From IMG/VR virus record IMGVR_UViG_3300035703_000250, positions 1 to 35,268 of that record: a DNA stretch of 35,268 nt, one strand, 5' to 3'. Both the position numbers and the translations under genes were made by a program. Below the pieces are notes generated by a model that saw only the letters and a program-made list of their open reading frames with translations, had not been told where the DNA came from and made no database searches. This DNA comes from a virus. The stretch's first letter is position 1. Every line of letters begins with the position of its first letter. Below, piece by piece: positions 1 to 8,276 of the stretch.

Positions 1-54
1 CTGAGGTGCGTAAGAAGGTTGATTCCCAAAAAGCCGTGCGAGTAGTTCGTCCAT
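1..54 (-). CDS. Ejection-type virion protein, first 18 codons (cut by window edge)
   Basis: Only the start codon and 17 more codons (MDELLARLFGNQPSYAPQ) are present before the window edge. They are identical to the start of the 423-residue protein at 33494-34765. On the inferred circle this is the same gene seen a second time, so it should not be counted as an extra gene. Confidence 0.7.
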   Translation of the reverse strand, partial: MDELLARLFGNQPSYAPQ

Positions 55-533
55 ATTTACCTCACAGCAGAGAAATGATCGGATTGCGCTTTCTCTTCTG
101 CTCTAAGAGTGAAGCAGGCTGCATCATGTTCACAGGTCGCCCTGGACGCATTTGCATCCCAACGGTTGTCTGCTGACGAGGCTGCATTGCCCCCATCATT
201 CGAGCCGCTTGAAGTCCTTGCATCATTGTCAAACCAGTCGCGGCCTTGCCGACACCAGGAGCGATCACAGCAGGGTTTACCCCAGGCATCAGGCTGCCTC
301 CAGCCAATTCGTAAGGCCCAGGAGGAGGAAGCCCGGCCATCGCTTGAGTCGCGTAACCTCTCATCCCCTCAGCGGCGGCTTGTTCAATTCCCCCGGTAAG
401 GAAGGGACTCGCGGTGTTTGCGGCAGTCGCAGCAGTTTGTGCCGCCTGCATTGCAGTTGCAGCCTCAGCAGCCGCAGCCGTTGCCGCAGCAGCCTCAGCC
501 GCCGCCGCAGTAGCAGCAGCCGCCTCAGTAGCA
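1..533. repeat. Left copy of imperfect terminal repeat
   Basis: This stretch matches 34712-35268. Bases 1-126 equal 34712-34837 and bases 369-533 equal 35104-35268. The middle has many substitutions and lacks 24 bases found in the right copy. Because both copies sit at the contig ends, the simplest reading is an assembly overlap of a circular genome, in which each end carries a different population variant. A true duplication cannot be excluded from the sequence alone. Confidence 0.85.
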
Positions 534-583
534 CCGATAGCAGCCGCAGCCTCAGCCGCGATGATTGGCTCTGCTCCGCTCAT
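62..583 (-). CDS. Ala-rich virion-associated protein (left-end allele)
   Basis: 173 residues, no recognised family. Residues about 10-45 are almost pure Ala/Glu/Thr with a ten-residue periodicity (AAAATAAAAE), probably helical. The centre is Gly/Pro-rich (GGSLMPGVNPAVIAPG), and the tail is basic (EQKRKRNPIISLL). It starts by ATGA overlap with the gene before it and sits in the late operon between two virion proteins, so a small structural or ejection-associated role is inferred. A second allele at 34773-35268 differs in the centre and carries eight extra residues. The flanks are identical, so the two copies probably represent strain variation at one locus. Confidence 0.65.
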   Translation of the reverse strand: MSGAEPIIAAEAAAAIGATEAAAATAAAAEAAAATAAAAEAATAMQAAQTAATAANTASPFLTGGIEQAAAEGMRGYATQAMAGLPPPGPYELAGGSLMPGVNPAVIAPGVGKAATGLTMMQGLQAARMMGAMQPRQQTTVGMQMRPGRPVNMMQPASLLEQKRKRNPIISLL

Positions 584-1701
584 CCCAGTAGCCCTCCAAG
601 GAGTGCCCCGGCAGCAGTACCCGTAGCACCACCGCCAAGAGCCTGACCAAGAATCGCTCCACCCGCTGCACCAGCTAGGGGATTACGATAGGTCGGACTG
701 ACCTGAATCCCGCCCATCGGTGAGCCATAAGCCGCCGACAGGAACTGCTGAAGTTTCGCAGACGGAAGGTTCTGAAGGAAGTTGAATCGCTGAATATCAG
801 CCTCAAGAGCAGCCTGTTGATACTGCTCGGCAGCCTGACCCGTCTGTAGCAGCTTGTTGATGTCTTGATATTCAGCCTCGGCCAGCGCGGGAGCCAACTG
901 AGCCGCACCCATTTGACGGGCCAAGTCCTGAGCGGCAAGAGTCCCAACCCCACCAGCGGCGGCGAGTTGGTTCTGGAAGGCTTGTTGAGCCTCTTGACTC
1001 AGCGCGCCAGCACCAGCCAACCGAGTAGACAGAGCCTGCTGACCCAATCCCGCGAGTTGCTGACGGGCCTGCTCCTGGAGGCCTCGCTCCATCCCATAAC
1101 CTTGGTATGCCAACTGTCCAGCCGTACCAGTCAGAGCCTGGGCAAACTGAGCCGCAGCGCGATCCTGAAGCTCCTGGGCGGCACCAGAACCGTACCGACC
1201 AGCCCTCGAAGCGGTGGACTGAACCTGACGGATCGTGTCCATGTACTGCTGTTGAGCGCGTTGGGCGGCAGGATCAAATGCCTGCTGGAAGAACGGGTTT
1301 AGCCCCAAGAACTGCCCTTCGGCCACCGCTTGAGTTCCCTGCATTGCAGGATTCTCAAACTGCCCAGCCCGCAGAGACTCGTAGAAACCCAAAGAAGGAT
1401 CACGAGATGCGGTGTTATAGAGCTGCTGATAAGCCCCTGTCGCGGGGTTTTGAGCCTGCATCAGAGCCGAAACCGTACCCTGAGCCTGACTCGTCAGAGG
1501 ACTTCCTGCAAGGGCGCGATTCTGAGCAGCCGCGAGTGCAGCTTGCGTCTGTTGGCTCGGGCCAATGTAGGTCTGTCCGGGATAATACTGAGGCGTGGGA
1601 GTGGCATAAAGCCGCTGCGCCTCGCTCAAGCCATAGGTAACGTATGGCGCGATATTAGGGTCGAGTTCAGTCCTCGTTACTGTATTTCCACCGCCACCCA
1701 T
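580..1701 (-). CDS. Gln/Ala-rich virion protein, putative internal or ejection protein
   Basis: 373 residues, opening MGGGGNTVTRTELDPNIAPY. The body is Gln/Ala-rich helix without Cys, and the last 30 residues are a Gly/Ala stretch (AGGAILGQALGGG and on) resembling an amphipathic or membrane-inserting segment. Proteins with this start and composition recur after the tail genes of environmental podoviruses and are usually left as hypothetical. Position after the tail hub and before two other Gln/Ala-rich proteins fits the internal core or DNA-ejection proteins of short-tailed phages. That function is inferred from context; no enzymatic motif is visible. Confidence 0.6.
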   Translation of the reverse strand: MGGGGNTVTRTELDPNIAPYVTYGLSEAQRLYATPTPQYYPGQTYIGPSQQTQAALAAAQNRALAGSPLTSQAQGTVSALMQAQNPATGAYQQLYNTASRDPSLGFYESLRAGQFENPAMQGTQAVAEGQFLGLNPFFQQAFDPAAQRAQQQYMDTIRQVQSTASRAGRYGSGAAQELQDRAAAQFAQALTGTAGQLAYQGYGMERGLQEQARQQLAGLGQQALSTRLAGAGALSQEAQQAFQNQLAAAGGVGTLAAQDLARQMGAAQLAPALAEAEYQDINKLLQTGQAAEQYQQAALEADIQRFNFLQNLPSAKLQQFLSAAYGSPMGGIQVSPTYRNPLAGAAGGAILGQALGGGATGTAAGALLGGLLG

Positions 1702-2097
1702 TTAGACCTCCAGCGCCCACGAACGGGGCTTAAAACCTAGTTGTTTGGCTTTTCTGGCCCAACCAGGTCGCCAAGATTCGAATGTGATGCGTTGAGCATC
1801 ACCTTGTTGAACGATGTTCATGAGATGTTGCCAGCCTGCATCGAAGTACCCGACTTCGGAAAGGTACGCGCACCAAACATGGAGCGCGTTTTTTCGGGGC
1901 TGGAGAACCATGAACCCGACTGGCCTTGCATCGACCAGGCCGACCCAGAGCATAGATTTCCCGTTAAAACAGTCTGTGTAGACATCCTCGGGTATCCAAT
2001 GTTCCGGGGTCTTGTGGAGAATCATCTCCAGCCCTGGTCTGACGAATCGCCACCATTGTCGCAGATCGTTGGGGGAAATCAATCGTGCTTCCATCAT
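1702..2097 (-). CDS. GNAT-like acetyltransferase family protein
   Basis: 131 residues. The pattern resembles compact phage GNAT proteins: N-terminal helices, a central strand with GLVDARPVGFMVLQP, then a helix and the C-terminal AKQLGFKPRSWALEV, like the closing strand of the fold. The acetyl-CoA loop (Q/RxxGxG/A) is not clearly kept, so catalytic activity is doubtful. Comparable small GNAT genes lie among the structural genes of several podoviruses, where their substrate is unknown. It overlaps the upstream gene by four bases (2094-2097) and runs directly into the downstream one. Confidence 0.55.
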   Translation of the reverse strand: MMEARLISPNDLRQWWRFVRPGLEMILHKTPEHWIPEDVYTDCFNGKSMLWVGLVDARPVGFMVLQPRKNALHVWCAYLSEVGYFDAGWQHLMNIVQQGDAQRITFESWRPGWARKAKQLGFKPRSWALEV

Positions 2098-2876
2098 CCC
2101 ACCAAAATGTAAGCAAAAGTCTTATCGGCTGTGGAATTAGCGTAATGGCTGATAGTTGCCGATCCCTGAGTCTGCGATGAAACGTACACATTTGCAATGC
2201 TCGCCATTGACACACATTGAGCCGTCACGATTGCACTCGGAGTCGCGGGACGGGTTGGGCTTGTCTGAGCCGGGAGTTGTTCAATCGTCACCAATGTCGA
2301 GGTGGTCGACCACATGATCTCCATGTAGTCATTCGCCGCCAGCTCAATAAAGTAATTCAGAGCCGCAATCAGATGCCCGTCAGTCCCACCGTGGGAGTTT
2401 GGTACAGAGAACTTACTATTGCTCCCCGCAACATCGGTTCCGTTCTTCCTGAACCAAATATCCACATCTTGAATCTGGGTGTCGTCGTTGGCAAGCTGAA
2501 TCGAAAACTGGAGGTTATATGTCCCAGGGTTCTTGAAGTTGATCCGAGAACTGTTGGAGATCGTGATCCCGTTTGTGTAATCAGTCGTGTTTAGAGTGAC
2601 GGCATAGGCCGCTGTGGTTGAGGCAGCAGCCTGATCGGTTGTGTCCTGAAACGCTCCGAAAGGCAGTTGATCGGCATAAGCCGCAGCCGAGAACGGGAGA
2701 AGAATGATCTTCGTGTCTGTACTGATCCGCTCGTCGTAAAGAGTCGTGGTCAATGCCCCACCCGTGGCGAGAGTGACAGTCCCCGTATTGTTGGACTTGC
2801 CATTCATCAACCCATTGACTACCTCGGAAATGCCTCGAGGATCAGCGCCAAACGGGGGGAGAACACGAAACATCAT
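2094..2876 (-). CDS. Virion beta-rich protein, putative receptor-binding or fibre component
   Basis: 260 residues. Residues 1-60 (FGADPRGISEVVNGLMNGK, then a run ending LYDERIS) match a module common in environmental podoviruses downstream of the tail hub gene. Residues about 85-200 alternate short hydrophobic strands with a phrase like FKNPGTYNLQFSIQL, typical of C1q/TNF-like jelly-roll domains found in phage appendages. A role as a tail accessory or host-binding protein is inferred from that fold-like pattern and from its place after the tail hub. It starts by ATGA overlap with the preceding gene. Confidence 0.6.
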   Translation of the reverse strand: MMFRVLPPFGADPRGISEVVNGLMNGKSNNTGTVTLATGGALTTTLYDERISTDTKIILLPFSAAAYADQLPFGAFQDTTDQAAASTTAAYAVTLNTTDYTNGITISNSSRINFKNPGTYNLQFSIQLANDDTQIQDVDIWFRKNGTDVAGSNSKFSVPNSHGGTDGHLIAALNYFIELAANDYMEIMWSTTSTLVTIEQLPAQTSPTRPATPSAIVTAQCVSMASIANVYVSSQTQGSATISHYANSTADKTFAYILVG

Positions 2877-4288
2877 CGACGGCCCCTCCCGACGATGTTC
2901 ACATCAACCCCGGCCATCGTTGTCCAGTTGCCAGTAGGAACAACCTTCACGCGATGGTACTTGCCGGAGCTTCTCAGAGAGACTCTATTCTCATCACTCG
3001 CAGCCACCGCCGTCGAGTAGATGATGTCGTCGTCCAGCATCTCACGAGAGGCAACCGCCACAGTCGCAGACCCGTTATCAATCTGGGGACGCGCCAAGGT
3101 GATGATGCTGGCCATAGAGGAAAGATCACCAGTCTCAATGAAGGCAGACATAGGCTGACCCTCAAAGGTGACGACTTTTGCATCTCTGATTCCTGCAAAA
3201 ACCAACCTTCCACCGAGCCATTGACGAGCATCCAAAGACACGCCCAGCGCATCAATCGAGGCCGAGAACAGATCAAGACCCTCAAGGGTCACAGCAGAAG
3301 TCGCTGCCGAAGAAATGTAAGAGGCCGCAGTTGCTCCGTAAGACCAGCGATTGAGCTGCCAGTTGTAAACCAGGAGCGAATAGCCTGCATTGGTGTTCTG
3401 ATAGCACCAAATCACCACCTTTTTGATGGGATCAATCGCGGCGCTGAACTTCGTGTATGAGGGGGAAAGATCGTTCCAGAACCACCGATCAACCTTCTCA
3501 GCTCCAATAGGCGTGACTCTTTGACCGTCACACATATAGAACCCGTCATCAGACAGGAAGAAGGTCATGTTCCCGTACTGGGTCACAGAGCCAGGCTCAT
3601 AGCACCCGATCTCGCGGGAGATAGTGTCGAATTGAAAGTAAAGCGGTGAGCCAACATAGCTCATCCGAACTATCGCCTTCTCCAGTAAAACAAGCCCGAA
3701 CTCTCCACCTGTTATCCCCTGAATATCCCCGCCATCAGGAATGTCCTGGAAGTCAGACTGAGAAGCACCACCGGAAGTCCAATCGGTTTCGTCGTTGATG
3801 TCAGACCATTGGACTCGGTTCGGATTGGACGAGATGTTTGCCGCGACAACGAAGTCACGGACAACAGTCAGATACTTACAGACCGGAGCAGCGGCGGCAA
3901 CATCAGCGAAAGCGGTACTGCTGTTGAGAGTAAATGCTTGAATCTTTTGCGAGTTGTTCGCAGCAAGAACCACATCACCGAACTGGGTAAAGCTCCAATT
4001 CCCGCCCGTGTACCCGCCAACCTTGGACACATCATCCAGGTTGCGGTTGGTCGAGTTGTACTTGAAGAGCTTGGTCGCACCTCCGGCGAACATCGTGGAA
4101 GTGCTGCTGATCTTCCCAGAGAAGACGCGAGTCAGGTTCTCAGAGGCCGAGTTTGAGTAGTCCGTCAGGCTCGGGATAGGGCCATATCCAATCTGTTGAG
4201 GATAGACGTTGTATGCGGCTTGGAGCGCACCAGCGATGCCTGGTTGATCTGGCAACCACTCTCCGAATGTAATCTTAGTTTCAGGCAT
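2873..4288 (-). CDS. Beta-propeller tail hub/nozzle protein (P22 gp10-like)
   Basis: 471 residues, rich in Gly, Ser, Trp and Phe, with repeated blade-like segments (FTQFGDVVLAANNSQKIQAF; DFVVAANISSNPNRVQWSDI; GNMTFFLSDDGFYMCDGQRV; VVIWCYQNTNAGYSLLVYNW). This is the pattern of the beta-propeller proteins that close the tail tube in P22-like and related podoviruses (P22 gp10, T7 gp12 type). The gene follows the adaptor and small head-tail genes, the expected place. Length is in the usual range. The exact homology class cannot be settled by eye, but a tail-tube end protein is the best reading. Confidence 0.6.
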   Translation of the reverse strand: MPETKITFGEWLPDQPGIAGALQAAYNVYPQQIGYGPIPSLTDYSNSASENLTRVFSGKISSTSTMFAGGATKLFKYNSTNRNLDDVSKVGGYTGGNWSFTQFGDVVLAANNSQKIQAFTLNSSTAFADVAAAAPVCKYLTVVRDFVVAANISSNPNRVQWSDINDETDWTSGGASQSDFQDIPDGGDIQGITGGEFGLVLLEKAIVRMSYVGSPLYFQFDTISREIGCYEPGSVTQYGNMTFFLSDDGFYMCDGQRVTPIGAEKVDRWFWNDLSPSYTKFSAAIDPIKKVVIWCYQNTNAGYSLLVYNWQLNRWSYGATAASYISSAATSAVTLEGLDLFSASIDALGVSLDARQWLGGRLVFAGIRDAKVVTFEGQPMSAFIETGDLSSMASIITLARPQIDNGSATVAVASREMLDDDIIYSTAVAASDENRVSLRSSGKYHRVKVVPTGNWTTMAGVDVNIVGRGRR

Positions 4289-4289
4289 T

Positions 4290-4937
4290 TCACACCCTCA
4301 CCCATGTTCCACCAGCAGCGGCAACTGGAGTCCAGTTCGTTTCGGTGTCTGTAACATCAGTCCATGTGTCGGAATTGCTTGCGACGACATCCCATGTGGT
4401 CTCGGTATCGGTCACAGGAGTCCATGAACTCTCATCAACCTGGACATTGCTCCACTCGTCGCCTTGCTTATTCGCAAGACACCCAACCGAGGCAAGAGCA
4501 TTGACCGAGGCAAACGCCGAGAAGGTCGCATTCGCTACGCAAGTGACCGTGGCCTCTGCCGTGACGCTGGCTTGACCGCTCGCAACCAATCCACCGAGAC
4601 AGGTCACCACCGAGGTAGTGATGATGTCTCCAGAGCCAAACTGAACCCGGATTGCACTACAAACAACCGAGGCCGATCCGTCAAAAGAACCAGCGCCGAA
4701 TTGAACCCTAATGCCTTGAGCCGTTACCGCTGCATCAGCAGTAATCGATCCTGCTCCGAACTGAACCCGTGTTGCGTCTGCTGCAACACTCGCAGAAGCC
4801 GCAATAGAGGCATCCCCATCCCACCGAGTAACGCTTGTGATGTATAGAGGCGAATCAAGCGTTAGAGTCAGGTCATCCAGACTCGCCTTGAGGTTATCAA
4901 GGGAGTCAATCGACCACGGTGGGTAGAGATCGGCCAT
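4290..4937 (-). CDS. Repeat-containing virion protein
   Basis: 215 residues, not assigned to a family. Residues about 60-130 hold three copies of a 20-residue repeat centred on RVQFGAGS with alternating Ala/Ser/Val strands. The C terminus has a second repeat family, also about 20 residues, built on W-x-x-V-x-D-T-E-T-x-W. Both look like beta-solenoid or extended strand arrays. It lies between the 128-residue protein and the tail hub protein, so a head-tail or tail decoration role is inferred. Its start overlaps the preceding stop at base 4937. Confidence 0.6.
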   Translation of the reverse strand: MADLYPPWSIDSLDNLKASLDDLTLTLDSPLYITSVTRWDGDASIAASASVAADATRVQFGAGSITADAAVTAQGIRVQFGAGSFDGSASVVCSAIRVQFGSGDIITTSVVTCLGGLVASGQASVTAEATVTCVANATFSAFASVNALASVGCLANKQGDEWSNVQVDESSWTPVTDTETTWDVVASNSDTWTDVTDTETNWTPVAAAGGTWVRV

Positions 4938-5323
4938 TACGAAATCGTAACCGTCAGCGAGCCAATGGCGATGCGGAAAACATCACCCGTAGCGATGGTC
5001 TTGGAGGCATCCAAAGGCGTGTGATACAGCAGATTCCCACCCGAGGACGCATCCCGAAGCCCGATATAGGCCACCGTTCCCCACGAACCAGTCGCTTGAG
5101 GGAACTCCACCGCCGCCGAGTTTGACGTTGCACCGTTGGACGGGGCAGAGAAGGTCACGCTCTGACGAGCATAAGCGTTGCCGCTCACCTCAGTACCCGT
5201 ATCCGCATCGGTAGGGTCTGTGGTGTATAGCGCCACATAAACCGTGGTCGGGCTTGTATACGCCGTGTTCCGCAGAGTTGCGTTGATTAGCGCATTCTCA
5301 AGATAGTTTGAGATTTCAGACAT
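4937..5323 (-). CDS. Small beta-rich head-tail or fibre-like structural protein
   Basis: 128 residues. An N-terminal helix (MSEISNYLENALINATLRNT) is followed by beta-rich sequence (TVYVALYTTDPTDADTGTEV, YARQSVTFSAPS, GTVAYIGLRDASSGGNLLYH). This is a recurring small phage virion family, commonly annotated as a phage tail-fibre or head-decoration protein, in which the YVALYT and AYIGLRDA phrases are typical. It sits directly after the adaptor. The structural assignment is by family resemblance and position; its exact location in the particle is unknown. Confidence 0.6.
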   Translation of the reverse strand: MSEISNYLENALINATLRNTAYTSPTTVYVALYTTDPTDADTGTEVSGNAYARQSVTFSAPSNGATSNSAAVEFPQATGSWGTVAYIGLRDASSGGNLLYHTPLDASKTIATGDVFRIAIGSLTVTIS

Positions 5324-5325
5324 AT

Positions 5326-5946
5326 TTATCTCCGTGCGAGAGTCATCGTCAGGGGAACACCTGCGTATTCTCCCCGATCATCGGATGCGTTGATAGTGTC
5401 AATTGCCCTTTGATACAGCGAAGCCCAGGTGTTCAGACGCTCATCATTCATGATGTAAGGCTCTGCCTCTCCCAAAGAAGCGTAAAGCAGCGCATCGGGA
5501 CAGTTCGCCAAGAACACATTTGAGGTGTTGGAGTCGCTCAGATAAGTCGGAGCTGCGTAGTACAGCATCCGCACGTTGTAAGCCGAATCCGGGATCGGGG
5601 CGAACTGGAAATCACTCGCCAACAAGGTGTATTTCTTCGGAACGCCCGTGTTTGTTGCGTCTGCATTGCGATAGAAGATATTGGGAGAGAGGTACTCCAA
5701 AGCATAGTTCGGAGTGGTGTTCAGATGGATGTCCCGCATCTCCAGGAAGTCGCTCGGAAGCGATAGCGTGGAGTCGTTAGCGGTCATCGCTGCATTGACG
5801 AGCTTGAGCATCTGACGAATCCGCAAGTCCCGGCGAAGGCGGTTCTCTGCGAATGTGATGAAGTCAGGAATCTTGCTGGTCAGATCAGACCGAGCCAGAT
5901 AGTCTGCAACTGCGGTCTTGAGATCGGAATAGGTAGAGATAGCCAT
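5326..5946 (-). CDS. Head-tail adaptor protein (SU10 adaptor-like)
   Basis: 206 residues. The N-terminal helix (YSDLKTAVADYLARSDLTSK), the segment FITFAENRLRRDLRIRQML and the strand LPSDFLEMRDIHLN are hallmarks of the podovirus adaptor family found with SU10-like capsids. The adaptor forms the ring under the portal onto which the tail assembles. Its place two genes after the capsid gene, and before the tail hub, agrees. The start overlaps the preceding stop at base 5946. The paired SU10-type capsid strengthens the call. Confidence 0.7.
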   Translation of the reverse strand: MAISTYSDLKTAVADYLARSDLTSKIPDFITFAENRLRRDLRIRQMLKLVNAAMTANDSTLSLPSDFLEMRDIHLNTTPNYALEYLSPNIFYRNADATNTGVPKKYTLLASDFQFAPIPDSAYNVRMLYYAAPTYLSDSNTSNVFLANCPDALLYASLGEAEPYIMNDERLNTWASLYQRAIDTINASDDRGEYAGVPLTMTLARR

Positions 5947-6275
5947 TAGACCCTCCCTGGACGGGTGCGGAATGCGCGGTTGTCAGGATGATTGAGCCAC
6001 TCTTTGAAACGAGCCTGGTCAATCACATGGAATCCCCGCATGATGCCCTTTTTGTTGAGATCGTCAATCACCACCAAAGGAACCGAGGCGATCTTGTTCC
6101 CAAATAAATGGTCACTCCATCGAGCGCGTTCATCGTATGAGTTGAATTGAGCCTTGTTGGACTCAATGATCCCACCCACATCCTGCGAACTCTCGATCAC
6201 GATCCCGCCATCTTCAGCGGCGTGAGCCTTGCGCTGGACTACCTTGGTGTTTTTTGCGATTTCGTTGATGTTCAT
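5946..6275 (-). CDS. Conserved small virion-operon protein
   Basis: 109 residues, mixed charge, no membrane segment, no catalytic motif seen. It resembles small proteins that follow the capsid gene in SU10-like environmental phages; none has a function I can name. A terminator-like hairpin (6279-6309) lies immediately upstream and leaves no room for a good ribosome site before the ATG at 6275, so translation may be weak or coupled through readthrough. A head-completion or accessory role is possible but not shown. Confidence 0.5.
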   Translation of the reverse strand: MNINEIAKNTKVVQRKAHAAEDGGIVIESSQDVGGIIESNKAQFNSYDERARWSDHLFGNKIASVPLVVIDDLNKKGIMRGFHVIDQARFKEWLNHPDNRAFRTRPGRV

Positions 6276-6278
6276 GTG

Positions 6279-6309
6279 AAAAAGGGGGCTGAGTTTCCCC
6301 TGCCCCCTT
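6279..6309 (-). terminator. Rho-independent terminator after the capsid gene
   Basis: On the minus strand an eight-base-pair G/C-rich stem (6302-6309 with 6282-6289) with a 12-base loop is followed by a run of five T (6283-6279). It starts 22 bases after the capsid stop codon. Terminators directly behind major capsid genes are common and lower expression of later genes relative to capsid. Confidence 0.75.
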
Positions 6310-6330
6310 AGTTGTCACCGATAAATCGGC

Positions 6331-7278
6331 TTACGACAGGTCAGCGATGATGCCGTGAGCGGCTTCGTTCTTGACCTCGAGGGTGTATTCCACCAGCAGC
6401 TGGGTGCGATCCGAGTCGCCGTTCTTCGCCAACTCAATGGTCTGGAAGGGACGCAGATAAGCAACAGCAGCGTACTCGGGATCAAGCACAAATGCCACTT
6501 CGTTAGCAGAGTTGCCCGACAGCATGAAGCGGTTGGGAACAACGCTCACCGAGCCGAAGTCCGACAGATAGATGTCGGCAGCGCCAATGATGGTCGTCGG
6601 AGCATCCGAAGGAGCCATGTAACGCTGGGCAGCGATACCCGCAAAAGCCGAAACCGTCTGCTTGTGCGCCGGGGTCACCATCAGAATCTTCGGGCTACCA
6701 CCCGACTCGAACACTTCCTTGATGACCGTCTTGAGTTCGGTCTCAGTGAAGGTGCGGTTCGTGCCGTTCGTGCGAGCGGTCGTGCCGGAAGAACCAGCAG
6801 AGCCACCCGAACCGAAGTCGCCGTTCGTCGCCAGCCAGGTCTGGAGGCCACCCAACACACGGGCGGTAGAACCAGCCGTGCCGTTGCTCTGAACGGTGTT
6901 GTTCAGGAAGGTGAACTCCATGTCGCGCTTGATCTCGGACGAAGCCTTCGAAAGTTGATAAGCCAGTTCCGACTTGCGGCCAGCCTTGTCAACAGCCTGG
7001 AGGGTTCCGGTCACGCCAACAGTCTTCTGACTGATCTGGGTGCGGTTGCCAACACGGGTCGTCGGGCTGAGCGTCGCGGTGGAAGCGTCAGCACCTTCAA
7101 CTGCGGCGTTAGCAGCAGCAGCGGCCAGAGAGTCGGTCTGCCACTCGTGATAAACGGCAGTCGCCTTGGTCTTGCCCACGGAGGACATGAAAGGCGTGTC
7201 GGTGGGGGAGATGTTATAGATGATGTCGCTCAGGTCTTCGCGCAGACCAATAGCGGCGTAGGTACGAAATTGGGTCAT
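6331..7278 (-). CDS. Major capsid protein (SU10-like, DUF5309-type)
   Basis: 315 residues. The N terminus (MTQFRTYAAIGLREDLSDII, then NISPTDTPFMSSVGK) and the segment TRVGNRTQISQKTVGVTGT are diagnostic for the SU10-type HK97-fold capsid family. Other family-like stretches are SKASSEIKRDMEFTFL and ILMVTPAHKQTVSAFAG. The length is normal for the family. It builds the icosahedral shell around the scaffold encoded just upstream and is followed by a strong terminator. This is one of the safest calls in the window. Confidence 0.88.
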   Translation of the reverse strand: MTQFRTYAAIGLREDLSDIIYNISPTDTPFMSSVGKTKATAVYHEWQTDSLAAAAANAAVEGADASTATLSPTTRVGNRTQISQKTVGVTGTLQAVDKAGRKSELAYQLSKASSEIKRDMEFTFLNNTVQSNGTAGSTARVLGGLQTWLATNGDFGSGGSAGSSGTTARTNGTNRTFTETELKTVIKEVFESGGSPKILMVTPAHKQTVSAFAGIAAQRYMAPSDAPTTIIGAADIYLSDFGSVSVVPNRFMLSGNSANEVAFVLDPEYAAVAYLRPFQTIELAKNGDSDRTQLLVEYTLEVKNEAAHGIIADLS

Positions 7279-7287
7279 GATCTTTCC

Positions 7288-8238
7288 TTAGAGTAGACGT
7301 TCAAACAGGGCCGCAGCATCGGAGACTTTTCCAGACTTCCTCAGCCGCGAATGGGCATTTTTGATGTTCTCGTCTGCCGCCACCTTTTGGGTCGCTGCCG
7401 TGCCTGGACGAAGCATCTTCGGCGCTTCACTTACTTTCTTGGTTACTTGAGGCTTCTGGCTCTGTAACTTCGCGTATTGCGCGGCCATATACAGAACCTG
7501 AACAGCTCGAGAATCGTAAGCAGTTGCCAGTTCCTGATCGGAAAAACCAATGGACTTGGCAAACTCTCGAACCATCTTCTTGACTTCGGTTCCCTTCTCA
7601 GGGTGCGCGTAGTCAGGAATCACCTCCGCAAGTCGCTGCGCTTCACGGTTGACAGCTTGGGCTAGTGCGGCTTGACGCTCGGCGGTTTGCTGTTCTGCAA
7701 TCCGCTGCCTCTCAGCCTGCACCATCGCAAGTTGCTTCTCGCGCTCTGTGCGCTCGGCTACCTTGACGGCATAACCAATGGGGTCTGTCTCTTTCAACGC
7801 CTCGAGATTTTCCCCGGTGTCTTGTTTACTGATGAACTCTTCGATCAGGTTCAGCCTTTGCGCGTAGGCATCCCGCGCCTGCTTTGCCTGCTCTACGGCC
7901 ATCCTCTCAGCTTCTACAGCTTTACGCTGCTCGGCAAGAGTCTGTGACTTCTTGGTGTAGTCCAGCCCCTTTTGATACCCATCCACCAATTCGTCGAAGG
8001 TGACTTCCTTTTCCTCACCAGCGGCTTTCACTCGGAATCGCTGTGGTTCAGGCTCTACCTCTACTTCTTCGGTTTCAAGCACCTCGGGTTCGGACGCCTC
8101 GACTTGTTCTGGTTCCTCTTGAGCTTGCGGGGCGGCTTGTTCAGCTTCCGTCGGCTCCATCATCCCCAAAAACGCGCCTGCGGCTTCGTTTACCGTCATC
8201 GAGACATTCCCGGATTCCGGGGCCATGTTCTCAGCCAT
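7288..8238 (-). CDS. Capsid scaffolding protein
   Basis: 316 residues, strongly Glu/Gln/Ala-rich. It has an acidic N-terminal half (repeated EVEVEPEP-like text), the phrase FRVKAAGEEKEVTFDELVDG at about residues 68-87, then a long predicted coiled coil and a basic C terminus (residues about 265-316) of the kind that contacts coat protein. Composition, length and position directly before the capsid gene match scaffolds of podoviruses. The FDELVDGYQKGLDYTKKSQ segment is frequent in scaffolds paired with SU10-like capsids. Confidence 0.75.
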   Translation of the reverse strand: MAENMAPESGNVSMTVNEAAGAFLGMMEPTEAEQAAPQAQEEPEQVEASEPEVLETEEVEVEPEPQRFRVKAAGEEKEVTFDELVDGYQKGLDYTKKSQTLAEQRKAVEAERMAVEQAKQARDAYAQRLNLIEEFISKQDTGENLEALKETDPIGYAVKVAERTEREKQLAMVQAERQRIAEQQTAERQAALAQAVNREAQRLAEVIPDYAHPEKGTEVKKMVREFAKSIGFSDQELATAYDSRAVQVLYMAAQYAKLQSQKPQVTKKVSEAPKMLRPGTAATQKVAADENIKNAHSRLRKSGKVSDAAALFERLL

Positions 8239-8276
8239 TTCGTTCCTCAGTTGTGTCTGAAAGCGTCAGACTCGCA

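Noticed and set aside
414-626. Ala-rich open frame on the plus strand opposite the Ala-rich virion gene
   Set aside because: It is the complementary reading of GC-rich repeats; the minus frame is longer, coupled to neighbours and conserved in both end alleles.
1774-1790. TTCGAAT-like T-loop motif suggesting a tRNA
   Set aside because: It lies within the GNAT-like coding sequence and no acceptor or anticodon stems flank it.
6355-7296. Long plus-strand frame of 313 codons opposite the capsid gene
   Set aside because: It is the shadow of the capsid gene, whose minus-strand product is clearly an SU10-like coat protein.
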